Source of the DNA: Hirsutella rhossiliensis
Lineage: Eukaryota > Ascomycota > Sordariomycetes > Hypocreales > Ophiocordycipitaceae
Direction of reading: 5' to 3'
NCBI RefSeq assembly: GCF_020360975.1
Contig: NW_025408672.1
Coordinates: forward strand, 930,001 to 994,000
Length of the DNA: 64,000 bases
The notes under the pieces were generated by a model, which had not been told where the DNA came from, ran no database searches, and saw only the letters and a program-made list of their open reading frames with translations. Below, in pieces: positions 31,990 through 44,489 of the stretch (the stretch's first letter is position 1; each line of letters opens with the position of its first letter). The translations under genes and the position numbers were made by a program.

Positions 31990-34900
31990 TTACTTTCTTA
32001 TACGTTCTATTAGCTCCTCTCGTAGACTCTTAGGCGGGCCTCTAAGGATAGCTTCTTATAGACGTCTTCTAGCCTAATTTACTATAAAAAGACAGCTAGC
32101 TTCTACTTTAGTAAGGGCTTTATAAGACCGTTGGCTTTTATCGTTACCGTTAAAACCTAACAGACGGAAATAAGTCCCCTTTAAACCTCTTAGCGTAACT
32201 AATACTAGTAGATATCGATATACTATAGCCGGGTCGATAGCTTACTATTTTCCTTTATAAGAATTCGTATAGTCTATATATTATCGTATTCTATAGCTAA
32301 CGGGGTCGGAATTTATAGTCGTAAAGATATAAGTAGCTAGCTAAGGAAAATCGCTTCTTTTAACGCTTCTAAAAGAGCTAGTAGCTCTACCTCCGTACTT
32401 AAAGTCGTAACGGTAGCTTACTTCGAAGCTCTCTAAGCAATAGTTCCTTTAAAAAGGGATATAATATACCCCTATAAGCTTTTTCTATCTAAGGAATTAT
32501 CTATAAAGGACGAATCGCTTAAATAGAGGAAGATTTTAGTAGCTATTTTCTTCTTTCCTTGCCCTCCTAAGCGTAGACTATATAATCTCATTAAATAGAG
32601 ATAAAGGATAGCTCGGTCTATTACTTCTTAGTGCCTAGGGCTAGGATTTTAGTTATACCTAGCTAGCTAGGAGACCGTAAAAGAGATATCCGGTCTAGTA
32701 GAAATAGCTAAAAAAAGTAGGGAGCCTACCTTCTATTAATATCGGTGTTTCTCTTACTCCCTAGCTTAAAAGGACGGATTAAGTAAAAGCTCTTTATCTA
32801 ATATAGGCGTAGAGGGAAGCTTCTTATCGAGGGAATTAGGGAGGAATTTATAAGCGACCTTATTAATATAGGCGTCCTAGGTAAGCTAGATAGTCTATTA
32901 GGACCTATTCTAAAGGATTCGAATCCCTAGGAACTACTTTAGCTCCCCTAGCCTAGTTATCTTATACCTTTATTATAGGCCTTTTATAGCCTCCTTAGTA
33001 GTTACTTCTTCCTTTTTTAGGTAGGCCTAGATAATATTATCTACGTAGAAAAAGACTATAAATTTACCCTTCTATATTATATACGGTTCCTAAGGGACTT
33101 TCTTAAAGCCTAGGGCTTCTAGGGAACCTATTAAATGCTATTACTAAAGAAGGGGTGATCTTCGTAGTCCGTATAGAGCTTTCCTAAGCCGTAGAACCTT
33201 TCCTAGCTATTAGAAACTAGGAGGAAGTCGTATATAGATAACTTCTTTTTCTTTGAGAGGGCAGTTAACGAAGGCGTTAACTATATCTATCTAATCGAGC
33301 TCGAGGTCGAATTCTACTACTATAGCTATAAGGGTCCGAAAAGATATCCCTACTAGGGTAGTTGCCCTAGTAGGAAGATCCCGTTTTTCCTACTAGTTCC
33401 TATAGATAACTAGCTAGGCCTTATACTTCTAAAGGAAGCTATGTTTATTAGTCTTATAGATAAAGACCTACTTATAGCTAAGGACCTGTTTTCCTCTTAC
33501 TTTTTCCTTAAGGACCTCTTCGAAAGACCCTATCTCTTTATATAATGCTAGGTAGTCTTTCTAGGCCTAGAAAAACTAGTCTCTAAAAGGGTGTTTTTCT
33601 AGCTGCTTTTAGTTTACTAGTAGGTCTAGGAGGTCTCTTTTATATACCTTCCTTGCTAATAGTAGCTTAAAAAGCCGGCCTGCTATAAATGCTCTATAGG
33701 AACCGTCTTCTATAAGCGTTAGATAGAAGTCGGAAAAACAATCGAAATAAGGGAGAGGTTAGTCTTCTTTTATATCGGGCCCTATACCTTCCTTTGCTTC
33801 TCGAAGCAGGGATAAAAAGGCAGCTAGGTAATCCTTCTAGAGAGGTGCCTTTCCTACCCCCTTAGGGGTCGAGATAGGAAGACTAACTAAAAAAGCTGCT
33901 TCTAGATCTTCTTCTTACGTAGGAGGAGGCATAGGGAGGTAGGCGTATTTTAGCTCTACCGCTTTCCTATAGTCTCCTTCTTCGTTTAGATTATCTAATC
34001 TAGCAGCTTCCTCTTTAAAGTCGGCGTTATCCTCGACTACTTTAACGTCGGTTTCTTCTTTTATTTCCTTGTCTAAGGCCTCTTCTTATAACTATTAGGA
34101 AGGGGGGATTTAGATCTTTTAAATTAGCTAACGTTATAAGAGTAAGAGGGGCTATTAATCCCTCTTTCCGTCGAAGAAGCTAGATTTATCGAAAATTATA
34201 TCCCTAGTTATAATAACCTTCTATAAAAGAGGAATCTAGATCTAGAAGATATTTATAGAATTATAGCCGATAAGGTAACTAATAAAGGCTCTAGGATTAA
34301 GCTTTCTTTTCTTCTTCCTTTTTAGCTATATATAGGTAGTTATAGCGTATGCCTTATAGCCGTAGGCACGAAGGTAGACTAGCGAGGCCCTCTTCTTCGT
34401 AAAGAGCTCGAGGGGGGATTTCTAGTCTATCCCTTAGTTTAGTTCCCTAAGGTCCTTAGGGTCCCTAGGGGTCCGGTTCTAAAGGTAATAAGCGGTCTTA
34501 ACGACTTCCCTCTAAAGGTCGTATAGAAGCCTTATAGTAAGTCTTATTATACGGGCCCTTTCTATTATAGCACCCCCTAATCTTTCTGCCCCTCCGTTCT
34601 AGGCCTAGGTATTTAGTGCTAATAGGAGGGGTAAAATGCCCCTTTTTTAAAGCTAATTTAAGATATCCTTCGTAAATAGCTCTCCGTTAAACCGTATCTT
34701 CTTTACCTCGTAGCTAAAGTAGGATTTTATCTAGTTAACGAAGTCCCGGAGGGTAGACTAGTTATACTTACTTAGGTAGGTCCGTAAGAAATAAGGGAAA
34801 ACCATCCCTAAAAAAGCGTCTATAAAAAACATTACCCTAACGAAGCTTTCCTAGTCCTTAGAGACGTCGGTCTAGTCGACCTAAATTTCCTTATATAGCT

Positions 34901-36900
34901 AGTCCGGCCGTAAAGGGGTTCGTCTAGAAATTCGTCTCTTAGTCTTTCCTTAGCCGTAGTATTCGTATTCGACGGTCTTTAGGCCCCTTATTCGTACGCC
35001 TTATTATTAGCCTAGCTTATATAAAGCTAGGGGGCCCGGGTAACTAAGTCGTGCGTGCTAAAGAAGACCGTCTCCTTAGGCTGCTAGAAGAGGGTCCTTT
35101 AAACCTACCCTCCTTCGAGCAGGGAAAGCTAACTTCTCGAGAGATTCCTTCCTAAGGATAGGTCGGAATTCGAGAATAAATTAACCGAATTTCTCCTCGA
35201 TAAGCCTAATAGTCTAATTCTTCTAGACTAGCCTTATAGGCTTAGACGTTATATCCTAAAAGATTCCTTTCTCTCGAAGAAAGCGGAAGGAAATTAGGCT
35301 CGTTAAGAATCGAGGGCAAAAAGCTACCCTTTTTCGTCGAAGAATTCGTATAGGCCCGTTAGGTAATTTTATCGTAAAATTTACCCTTCCGTATCCCTCT
35401 ATCTATACGGTTAATTCCCCGGCAATAAGGTATTCCCTCCGTGCCTTCTTAAAGGACCGGAATCGTAAGAGAATATTATAGATATTAAGGGAAGCACTAG
35501 AGTTAAGGATAGCTGATTTTCGTAGGGGATAGTCGGAGGGTCCTAACGGGTGGTCTTACTAATCCGTAGGGAAGATAAAGGCCGGATTTACTATACTAAC
35601 GATTTTTCCTCGAATTTATAGTAGCGTCGTTAGTTACTATTTCTTAGTAACCCGAATCTCGTCTATCTTCTTTTATAATAAGGGTCCTCCTAAGAGACTA
35701 TTATACTATTTCTTATAGCCTCTTTAAAGGGTTAACTCCTTTAGGTCGGTTTTCCTCGAAGACCTACTAGTATTATAATAACCGATAGCCTAGGGATTTA
35801 TAGGCTAGGCAGCCGTTTCGTTTAGTCTTTCGTTTCTTCGAGGAATCCTCGTCCCGATCTAGTAGGTCTGCTTAAAAACCCCCCCTTTTTACACCTTATT
35901 GCTGATTTTAACGAGGTTCGATTTCGACTAGTTCCCTGACTTTTCGACTAACGGACTAAAAGGTCTATTAGGGACTAGTCGGGCCGGACGGACTAACGGG
36001 GCCGGGCCCGGAGCAGCAAGTAGAGCCGGGGCCGGGACTAGTGCAGCCGTTAAAGACAGGGTTAAGGCTCTCGAGGGAGGAGGAGCCAGAGGGGCAGCAG
36101 CCGTAGCAGTAGCAGCGGGGGCCGCAGCAATAAGGGCTGCAGCAGCTGCAGGGGCAGTAGGTCGAGCTGTCTAGGTCGAGTGCTAGCTACGAAGGAATAA
36201 GACTGCTTACTATTATACTCTAGCAGCCTCTTTATTTAGTTCCCGGCTAGCTTCTTAAAAGATAGTTAAGTAACCGTTACTAATAAGCTTTATTAGCAGA
36301 GATATATCCTATAGCTACTAGCCGGAAAGAGCTTCTATTAGGAAGTATTAGTTAGCTTCCTCGAGGATTTCTTCCTACTTAGCTAGCTACGAAGAAGCTA
36401 GTAGGTTCCTAGCAGAAAAGACTCCTAGGTATACCGTATAGGTCTTCCTAATACGGTTAGTTATATAGCCCCTCGAGGGAGCTATCGAGGTCTTAAGCTT
36501 TAAAAGCTACTGCCTAGGAGTCTCTTCTTCTTAAAGAGAGATTAGCTTTATAGCACTAATAGATTCCGTTATTACCGTACGAGCAGTAGTTAGTAGCTTT
36601 GTCTCGTAAAGGTATTCCTTACGGTAACTCTTATAGTTACCTAAGGTAGTAGAAAAAGCTCTCTACTATACGGAGGTTAGCTTAGAGAAGAGGGAAGCTC
36701 CTTCTATAAATTCCGTTGCTCTAGGATAAAAAGGGGGCTCGAGAGGGTCCTACTTATTAGAGAAGATTAAATTATAGATAGTTCTATCTATACGAGCCCA
36801 TAGCTCCTTTACCTACTTATCCTAATCTTAGGGCTCTATAAGAATCGTCCTACGGACCGTAGGGGCGGCAGAGGAATCGTTTTTCGATATTATTATAGGG
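31990..36900 (-). pseudogene. Copia-2 Gag-Pol remnant
   Basis: Read on the minus strand. Integrase about 35000-34100: VMFFIDAF, KKIRFNGELF (second catalytic Asp now Asn), AERLGG and IIERARIIRL with the Glu, then REVVKTAYYLQNRTPR and KRASLVYLRAYGYKAY, all standard for copia integrase. RT about 33900-32700, with catalytic box YVDN at 33047-33036 (YVDD expected). RNase H about 32540-32080: SDSSFIDNSLDRKSL, GYIISLFKGTIA and ATVTTLSTEVELLAL. The Gag/protease part (36900-35100) is the least legible. TGG and CAG codons read TAG throughout. Confidence 0.88.
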
Positions 36901-37004
36901 GAAGGGTAGAAAAGTCGGTTAAAAATCGGCTTTTCTAGTAAGAGGGGTAAAAGGAAGCTACGAGGGATATAAGAAAGGTGCCTTTTATAGCAGCCGGAAG
37001 GTAT

Positions 37005-37033
37005 AGGAATACTATTCCTCCCGGGCTTATAAC
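37005..37033 (-). promoter_or_regulatory. Copia-2 half-tRNA primer site and hairpin
   Basis: Directly inside the 5' LTR, minus strand: GTTATAAGCCCGGGAGG (37033-37017), equal to the TRIM-1 primer site except one RIP-type G-to-A. The hairpin AGGAAT-AGT-ATTCCT follows (37019-37005), overlapping the last AGG. CTTCCGG lies just beyond, as in TRIM-1. Confidence 0.85.
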
Positions 37034-37488
37034 TCTCGCGAAGAGAGATATAAGAAGTATATATAAAATATATAAAGGTAAAAGTAGAAGTAAGGGGTCG
37101 GATAGGCAGGGCAGAGATATTTAATTCTTATAGGGGCAGTAATTATAGTAAGGGAGTAATTATTATATTACCTTAATTCTCCTTCTTTCCTTTATCTAAC
37201 GCCCCTCTTTATACCTATCTAGCATCTTAATTAATAAAGAAGATCCTGCTTAAAGAAGCTACTAATATCCTCTTAACTACCGAGCTTTTTACCGGTTTTT
37301 CCCCTCCTTTCTAGCCGTTACCGGTATATCCGTCTTATCTCTCGCTATCTCTCGCTACTTCTACTTCCCCTCTTACCCCTACCCTCCTCCTTTTAGCTTC
37401 TTCTTTAAAACCTATTTTTTAGCTTCCTTAGTTCCCCTTACTAAGGGATATCTCTAAGAACTATAAAATTAAGCTACGCTTCGCAATA
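37034..37488 (-). repeat. Copia-2 5' LTR (455 bp)
   Basis: It matches 31218-31684 with RIP differences and short gaps, starting TCTCGCGAAGAG on the plus strand. The outer end is RIP-altered (TTCGCAATA). The duplication AGTAT follows. Confidence 0.9.
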
Positions 37489-37493
37489 AGTAT

Positions 37494-39308
37494 TAATAGG
37501 AAGAAGGGACTTAACGCGCTTATAGATACTAGCTATAATTACTATACTATAGTAAGTAAGAGAGTAATAATAGTTATAAATACCTCTCGCTAATAAGAAG
37601 AGAAGATAATTAAGGCTATTCTTAAAAGATATTCTAGCCCTATAGATAAAAGGAATTATAGTATTTAAAATAGATATTAACGGCTATATAGAATAAACTT
37701 TTATATATATAGTCCTTAAGCTAAGCTACGATATATTCCTAAGGAGGCTATAGATAAAGAAGAACTAAGTAATATATAACGTAGCGGGGGATTAGATTTA
37801 GTATAGTAAGGCTAAGATCTAAATAGGCCTATAAGGATCGGAAGTAGTAAAGAAGGTAAAATAGATTTAAGGGGAAAGGATTATTAGCGCGGTAGTATTT
37901 ATAGCGGAATATTAAAGGGAGAGGGCGGTAAGGATAATAAAGGAAGATAGAGGATAGTTAATATCTAAGTAATTACGATAAAGGATATAAAGAGAGCGCT
38001 CTAGCTAAAGATAGCGGTATACTTAGCGGACTATATCTTAAAGTAAGCGCTAGATATATACCTAGACCTCTTTATACCTAAAAAGGCTTTAAAGATACCC
38101 TTATATAGGCTAAGGGTAAACTATAAGATTAACTTAATACTAGATAAGGATAAGGTAGAGCCCCCTTACTATAAGGACCCCTTTATAATATATTAAGGAA
38201 GAACTCTTAATACTAAGGAAGACCTTAAGCGAGCTAATAGAGGTAAACCTAATCCGCTTAAGTAGCTCCTTAGCATGGCCTTAGTACTCTTTACCTAAAA
38301 GTTAAATAGTCGCTTATAATTTTACTATAACTACTAAGCCTTAAAAGCGATTATAAAAAGGATAAGTACGCGCTACCCTTAATTATAAAGATATTATAAA
38401 TACTTATAAAGGTAAAGTAGTTTATAAAGCTTAACGTTATAGTAGTATTTTATAAGATTTAGATAGTAAAGTACTATAAGTTTAAGATAGCCTTTTAAAT
38501 AAAGTTTAAATTATTTAAGTAATAGGTATACTTATTTAGCTTAATAGGGACGCTAGCTACCTTTTAATAATATATTAATAAGGTACTAAGGGAATACCTA
38601 TATAAGTTTATTATAGTATATATAGATAACGTTTTAATCTACTTATTAAGGTCTCTTTAAAACTACTAATAAAAGGTAGTAAGGGTACTTTAAAAGCTAT
38701 AAAAGGCAGGCCTAACGCTAGACTTAAAGTAGTATAACTTTATAATAAATAAGGTTAAGTACTTAAGCTTTATTATATAAGTAAAGGGTAAAGTTTAATA
38801 TAACCTAGAGAAGATCTAAGTAATATAGATATAGTAGGTACCTTAGAATATAAAAGGAGTCCGGAGCTTCCTTAGCTTCGCGAACTACTACTAAGTCTTT
38901 ATACTACTCTATATAAAGGTATTAGTATACCTAGATAGCCTTTATAAAAAAGGCGCGATCTTTAAGTAGATAGATAAGTACTAAGTAGTATTTAAGTTTA
39001 TTTAAAACGCCTTTATAACGCCTAATACTATAACTTTATAACTTAAAAGAGAATATACCTAGAAGCAAACTAATTTAAATATATAATAAGGGGGCGCTAA
39101 TATAGATAGGGCCGGATAGTATATAATACTTAGTAGGATTCTTCTTAAAGAGACTAAACCTAGCGGAGTATAACTACTTAATCTATAATAAGGATACTTA
39201 TAATTATATAGTACTTAGACTTTTAAAGAGTAGAACTTTAAAATATACTTACTTTTATAATACTAACTAACTATAATAACTTAAGGCATTTTATAATAAA
39301 GAAGAAGT
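37494..39308 (+). pseudogene. pol: Gypsy-C Pol remnant, part 1: protease, RT, start of RNase H
   Basis: Protease-like ALIDTSYNYYTIV near 37517-37555 (Cys now Tyr). RT follows: YRLRVNYKINL, a catalytic box YIDN near 38619-38630 (YVDD expected), then RNase H text GALIQIGPDS-like and YLVGFFLKRLNLAEYNYLIYNKD near 39100-39190. The frame then meets the Gypsy-D target site GAAGT. Stops are RIP-type. Confidence 0.75.
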
Positions 39309-39501
39309 TGTGACGGCCTAGCACCGTCACACCCCCTTTGCATACATGACCCACATGTTGCTGAGCCAACGGCCCACACGTACGGAAGGCATATTTAGGA
39401 GAGGACACCCAGTTGTATTGTTCTGTTCTCCTTTCTCTCTTCTTCAGCAGAATCTTCGTAATAGAGTCCACAGCCTTCTGGCTCAGTCCGTGACCGTCAC
39501 A
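39309..39501 (+). repeat. Gypsy-D 5' LTR (193 bp)
   Basis: Starts with a perfect hairpin, GTGACGG-CCTAGCA-CCGTCAC (39310-39330). It differs from the 3' LTR by one missing G and a shifted CT/AG dinucleotide. Confidence 0.95.
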
Positions 39502-39654
39502 CTATTCTGCTCTCTACCACGCCATCGCTGCCGAGCGATTCATAAGAACGCCACGACTTTACCCCATGCCAAGACTGCGCTCGGCCGGCCCACTTGAACA
39601 GGACACGGCCCTCCATAGATCGCAGCTCCCGACCCGTCTTACCAAGCATCGAAG

Positions 39655-39800
39655 ATCAAGACCAAGACCAAGACCAAGACCAAGACCAAGACCAAGACCA
39701 AGACCAAGACCAAGACCAAGATCAAGATCAATACCAAGACCAAGACCAAGACCAAGACCAAGACCAAGATCAAGACCGAGATCAAGACCAAAGAAACAGT
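39655..39800 (+). repeat. Hexanucleotide tandem repeat (GACCAA)n in Gypsy-D leader
   Basis: More than 20 units of CAAGAC with a few C-to-T variants. In frame with Gag it encodes alternating Asp-Gln; in another frame Arg-Pro. No ATG precedes it in the Gag frame, and the first in-frame ATG is 39852, so whether it is translated is unclear. Confidence 0.9.
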
Positions 39801-39851
39801 TCAGGGACCATCGAATCGCACATAACCATCCAGGAAGGACAGGGACCTAAA

Positions 39852-41046
39852 ATGGCTGACAGAACCAATCAGGAGGGCAGCAGCGGCTTGTTCACCGAAT
39901 TGTCTCCCGAGCAGAGACAGCAATTAACCGACCACATCAGCCGAGAAGTGGCCCGTTTGGTCGCCCAAGTACGAGTGACCGAGCCAAGAGACAGCCAATA
40001 TGGTGAAGATGAAGTCAGCACACCAGGCCAACGGGAAGGAACAGCCTTTGACGACCGCGAAGAATTCCGGCCGTCAGGATATGCGGCCCTTTTAGCCTTC
40101 CGGAGATATGAGTCGATGGATGGCACCAACCCAAACTATAGAGAGGGACGGAAACGTCGGGGAGAGAAACCACCATGTTCTCCGGCGAAGGACTCCCTCG
40201 TTTGAAAGCTGGATTAAGCAAGTAGAGGCAAGTTCGAGGAGGACAACGATACTTTCGCCTCTGAGAAGACGCGGATCAACTTCGTGATTACGCGTCTCGA
40301 GGGCACCGCGTATAAGACCGTAGAAGGACGCCACCACTCGCTGACTCGGCCTTTCACAACATTGGCCGAACTAATCCAGGTCCTCCAGACAGCGCACACA
40401 AACCCAAACAAAGGCGCCGACGCCCGCGCCCAGCTGCGTGTCTGCAAATACGATTGGAAGAAGGACTTCAATATTTTCTTGGGAATTCAACTCCATGTAC
40501 GAGGCGGCGGGGTACCAACCTTCAATGCAGAAACAGACCCTGTGGGACTCTCTTCCTGCTCCGGTCAACCAAGCGGTGGTCGAGAGGGTCTACGATACGA
40601 AAGTGCGCTACGAGGACTTCTGTGAGTCAGCACAGCACCAGGTGTTCGTGGCCCGCCACAACTTTTCCGAAGCGCAAAAGAAGCGCAACCACTCTAGTAG
40701 TAGTGGTGCCCGAGGGGTTCGGAACAATGGCGGCAACCGTAACAATGCCCGTGGTCGCCACCGGGAACAAACTGGCAACGAAGGGGCTAGCCGGGAAGCT
40801 GGAGGGAACCGTATCTCCGAGGAAGAGAGGGAACGTCGCCGCATCAATAACCTGTGCTACCGGTGCGGAGAATCTGGGCATATCGCCCCATTCTGTCGCA
40901 CCCGCAACAACAACACCCGGAAAGGCAACCACGAAGACCGTGGAGAGCAGGCGGCCCCAGTCAGCGCAGCGACAACCAACACCGCCACGGGCAAGGGCAA
41001 GGTTTGCGACCCAGACTCGAGCAGTTCGGAGTCGGAAAACGAGTAG
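39852..41046 (+). pseudogene. gag: Gypsy-D Gag, frameshifted
   Basis: It starts at ATG 39852 (MADRTNQEGSSG, after AAA). The frame changes near 40190 and 40480. The middle piece reads NDTFASEKTRINFVITRLEG and LAELIQVLQTAHTNPNKG, a Ty3-type capsid core. The last piece (frame ending 41046) carries YEAAGYQPSMQKQTLWDSL and a complete CX2CX4HX4C knuckle, CYRCGESGHIAPFC (about 40858-40900). Gag forms the particle and binds RNA. The frame ends in an acidic Ser-rich tail and stops at 41046, overlapping the Pol frame by a few codons, as expected for a Gag-Pol recoding site. Confidence 0.88.
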
Positions 41047-41790
41047 GCCAGGACAAAGTCTCGTTCCTGGCCGACTTGGTGTCTGTGATTGGAGCGGCGG
41101 ATTTGGACAGACTCATAGGGGGCAAACAGCTGACAATCTCATCTCGCCTTAAATTGAACAACATGTCTATTCTCATTCGTGCCCTTGCAGACACCGGAGC
41201 GAGTATGTATCTCGCCATTAACCATAGGTTAGCGAGAAGAGCGGCCTCACAACTTGGGGCCCAGAGGAAGAGGCTTGATCAGCCAATTCACCTAAAGGAT
41301 TACGCGGAGTCAAGCACAAACACCCGATCAAGGAGGTTTTTTATGGACTTCGAGATTGATGGACGACTCTAAAGAACTTACCATTCTTGGTCGTCCGGAT
41401 GGACTACGACATCATCATTGGCAGGAAATGGTTTGAACAACACAGGGTCGCCGTTGCGCCTGGACTCAGGAAACTTCTCTGGTCATCAGGACGGGAAGGC
41501 GCGACGAGATTATCGGGCCGAAGACGAGACAGTCTGGGGAAGCCGTCCTGGCGAAACCCGACGATTCCAACCACGCGAGTCGACGCCGATAATCCGCAGC
41601 AAATCCGCGCTGTTTCCGGTACGGAGCCTATCCAAGGAAGGGGAAAACGGACGACCAAGAGGACGTCATCCGTGACTGTGGTCGCCTTGCTACCGACCAG
41701 CGTCTGGCCGGCCAGGAGAGCAATGCCGGCGGGCCGCCAACGTGTTCGGCACAAGCGCAAGCCCCAAGAATTCATGAACTAGCGTCTCCG
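41035..41790 (+). pseudogene. Gypsy-D protease region
   Basis: A frame ending at 41372 contains ALADTGASMYLAI (active site DTG, near 41190-41200). It is broken before 41387, where VVRMDYDIIIGRKWFE resumes; this D-x-I-I-G-x-x-W box is the usual end of chromovirus proteases. After 41450 the sequence is a Pro/Arg/Gly-rich linker with no clear domain. Confidence 0.8.
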
Positions 41791-42119
41791 GGAGCAAAGG
41801 GGACCCAAGTCGACCAGAGTCAATTGCCACAGGATGGACCACCCCACGACCACGACTCTGCAGGCCGACGGGGTGGTTGCCAGCTTTCTAAACCCGCAAC
41901 AGGACCGGGAACTTCAGGGCTGCTGACAGCCCGCCTTAAGGGAATTCAGAGTGCATCGCGCCTCGGAGAATTGGCTCGAAGAAGTGTTACGGTGGCTCAC
42001 GTGAACCCGCAAACGCCAGAGATGCCTAAGGTACCACCGAAGGACACCCGCCCAGTTATCCCACTTCCACGGGGTGAGGATGACGAGACGGTCCGCCTGA
42101 TCAAAGAGAAACTCCCGAC

Positions 42120-42869
42120 CCCGCTGGGCCATCTGGCTGGATTTTCTCGAAGAAGGAGTCTAACCAGTTGCCTCCTCTCCGCGGCCCAGGGAGGGACATG
42201 AAGATCTACCTGACCAAGCCATTGCCAGAGCGTTCGAGAGGTGTCTACCGCAACCCACATCATCTAGACGAACTACTCCGAAAGACGATTCAAGATTACC
42301 TGGACAAGGGTTTCATCGAGAGCTGCTGGCCTGGATTTGCCTCACCAGCCTTCTTTGTGCCCAAGGGTGACATGGGCATGGATTGGAGATTCGTGATCGA
42401 CTACCGGGACCTCAACGACGCCAGTGCAAAGATGAAGTACCCCATGCCTCTGTTAGAAGATACCCTGGTAAAACTAGCAAGCGCCAAGTTTTTTACAAAA
42501 ATCGACATCCGTCAAGCCTTCCATAGGTTGCGAATGGCCCTCGAAAGTATGGATCTGACGGCATTTCGGTGCCGGCTGGGAACTTTCCGTTGGAAGGTGA
42601 TGCCCTTTGGGCTGACGAACGGCCCAGCAATCTTTCAATGCTTTATCAACGACTGCCTGAGGGATATCCTGGACATCTACTGCAGTTCGTACGCCGACGA
42701 CATCCTGATCTATTCAGAGTCGGCCGAGGAAAACGTGCGCCAGACCGAGGAAGTCATTCGACGACTGGCAGCGGCAGGCCTACAGGGCGACATCAAGAAG
42801 AGCTCCTTTTGCGTCACCGAGGTGGATTACCTCGGGCTGGTGATTAAGGCGGGAAGGTATCGCCCTTGA
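42120..42869 (+). pseudogene. Gypsy-D reverse transcriptase, open frame
   Basis: A continuous RT frame: QLPPLRGPGRDMKIYL leading in, GFIESCWPGFASPAFFVPK, WRFVIDYRDLND, FFTKIDIRQAFHRLRM, MPFGLTNGPAIFQ, catalytic YADDILIYS (YADD at 42690-42701) and VDYLGLVI. All conserved catalytic residues are present, unlike in the RIPped gypsy copies. The frame stops at 42869 because of a small indel near 42860, since RNase H text continues in the next frame. Confidence 0.93.
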
Positions 42870-43600
42870 CCCTAAGAAGAAACAGGCCATCCTTGAGTGG
42901 AGGCTGTCGGACCTAAAATCTACGAAAGCCATCCGATCTTTCCTCGGATTGGTTAACTTTGTCCGACGCTTCTCGAAAGAAGTAAGCGAGCTGGCGCACC
43001 CGCTCAACGAGCTCCTAAAAAAAGGGGCAATCTTCAAGATCGGCAAGCAAGAGGAAGCGGCTTTTGAAGCACTCAAGGAAGCCCTGGTCCGAGCTCCCGG
43101 AATGGGCTTCTGGAAGATAGGCGCCCCGACTCGGATAGAGACTGATGCGTCAAAGCATTCGGTAGGCGCCACCGCTTTACAACAACAGAACGACAACTCA
43201 TGGAAGCCGGTGGCCTACTTCTCCAAGACCTTGTCGTCAACAGAGACGGTATGGCCTATCCAAGACCGAGAATTCCTCGCCATCATCCGCGCCCTAGAAG
43301 AGTGGAGGCCAGAGCTGGTTGGGGCCCTTTTGAAGTAGTAACGGACCATGAAGCTCTCAAGTACTTTGCGACAAAGCGGGTTTTATCATCTCGACAAGCC
43401 CGTTGGGCACAGATTCTGTCGGAATTTGACTACAAGATGACATACCGACCCGGGAAGGAGAACATAATTGCAGATGCCCTGTCCCGGAAAAGCGAGAACT
43501 TCGAGACCGTCAGAGCCAGAGACCTGGATTCCCGCACCATGGAACTGGTCCCGAACGATCGGGTACCCGCAGAAGTTCTCGAGGAGACACATGTCGAAGC
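42865..43600 (+). pseudogene. Gypsy-D RNase H and connection, frameshifted once
   Basis: The first frame (to 43338) reads IRSFLGLVNFVRRFSKEV, TRIETDASKHSVGATALQQ (catalytic Asp in TDAS) and AYFSKTLS, then DREFLAII. After a break near 43335 the next frame continues TDHEALKYFATK, ARWAQILSEFDYKMTYRPGK and NIIADALSRK, the canonical end of Ty3/gypsy RNase H. A linker rich in Glu follows. Confidence 0.9.
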
Positions 43601-43750
43601 TGCTCCCCTAGACATCGCGGCAAATTCTGAGGACCGCGGCCCAGCAGTACCTGGGGAGGCACCAGCCGGAGTGTTCCTTGTGGAGCTGATTGTCCGGGAA
43701 AATGAGAAACAGATTCCCAAGGAGGACCGGCGGAAGGAGATCGTATCTGG

Positions 43751-44488
43751 GTGCCGGAGTACTCGTCAGAAGGGCTCGCACTGCGAACTGCCTTAATCCG
43801 GGAAGTCCACGAACCCAAATCAAGGGGTCATCCCGGGAAGAACAAGATGAAGGCGATGCTGCGGCCGTTCTATTACTGGCCACGTATGGATGAGGATCTC
43901 GCGCGCTACGCACGCAATTGCCAGGCATGCCGTAGGAACAAGGTGTGGAAAGATAAGTCACCTGGATTGCTCCATTCGTTGCCCGTCCCAGAGGAACCTT
44001 GGCATACCGTGCTGGTGGACGGAAAGGACATGCCGAATGATCGAAATGGATTCGACTACGTTTGGACGTTCATCTGCAAGCTGAGCAAGCTGATTCTCAC
44101 GATTCCGGGGAAAAAGACAGACACCGCCGAAAGACTGGCCAAGCGATATTACCGCCGCGTGTTTGGTCACCTCGGTCTACCGAAGATTTGGCTCTCGGAC
44201 AACGGACCACAGTTCATTTCGAAATTCATGGCCAAGGTCAACGAGATGACGGGAACAGAGCACAAATTCGGCAGTGCCTACCATGCGCAGACTCAAGGAG
44301 GCGTGGAGATTACCAACCAGTATCTTGACCAACGCTTGACGTTTTACGTGTCGTATTTTCAAGACGATTGGAGTGAGCATCTGGCGGCGTTAGACTTCGC
44401 GCATAACTCCACGCCGCACGACTCAACAGGCATGACTCCGATCGAGGCCTCCCAGGGCGAGCACCCCACGCGGCTTTCGTTCATATAG
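43751..44488 (+). pseudogene. Gypsy-D integrase core
   Basis: HHCC finger: REVHEPKSRGHPGK and then CQACRR. Catalytic core: VLVDGKDMP (first Asp), WLSDNGPQF (second Asp) and GGVEITNQ (Glu), followed by WSEHLAALDFAHN and GMTPIEASQGEHP. This is a typical Ty3/gypsy integrase; QTQGG stands where QTDGQ is usual. The frame is lost at 44488 and resumes one base off. Domain chemistry looks intact. Confidence 0.92.
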
Positions 44489-44489
44489 C

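Larger units (their letters stand above)
31218..37488 (-). mobile_element. Copia-2: RIPped Ty1/copia element (half-tRNA primed family)
   Basis: LTRs lie at 31218-31684 (3') and 37034-37488 (5'); a perfect duplication AGTAT flanks it (31213-31217, 37489-37493). Minus-strand order: Gag region, integrase, RT, RNase H. Its LTR is the same sequence family as the solo LTRs at 14573, 23406, 56733, 60046 and 61150. The primer site beside the 5' LTR reads GTTATAAGCCCGGGAGG, RIP form of GTTATGAGCCC..., and the purine tract by the 3' LTR reads AAGGGGGTA. It is 6,271 bp long and inserted in Gypsy-C Gag. Confidence 0.93.

Noticed and set aside
31218..37488. Copia-2 as Gypsy-C's own LTR pair.
   Set aside because: The interior reads on the opposite strand with copia order, and the AGTAT duplication lies in the middle of the Gypsy-C Gag-Pol frame. 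It is a nested insertion.
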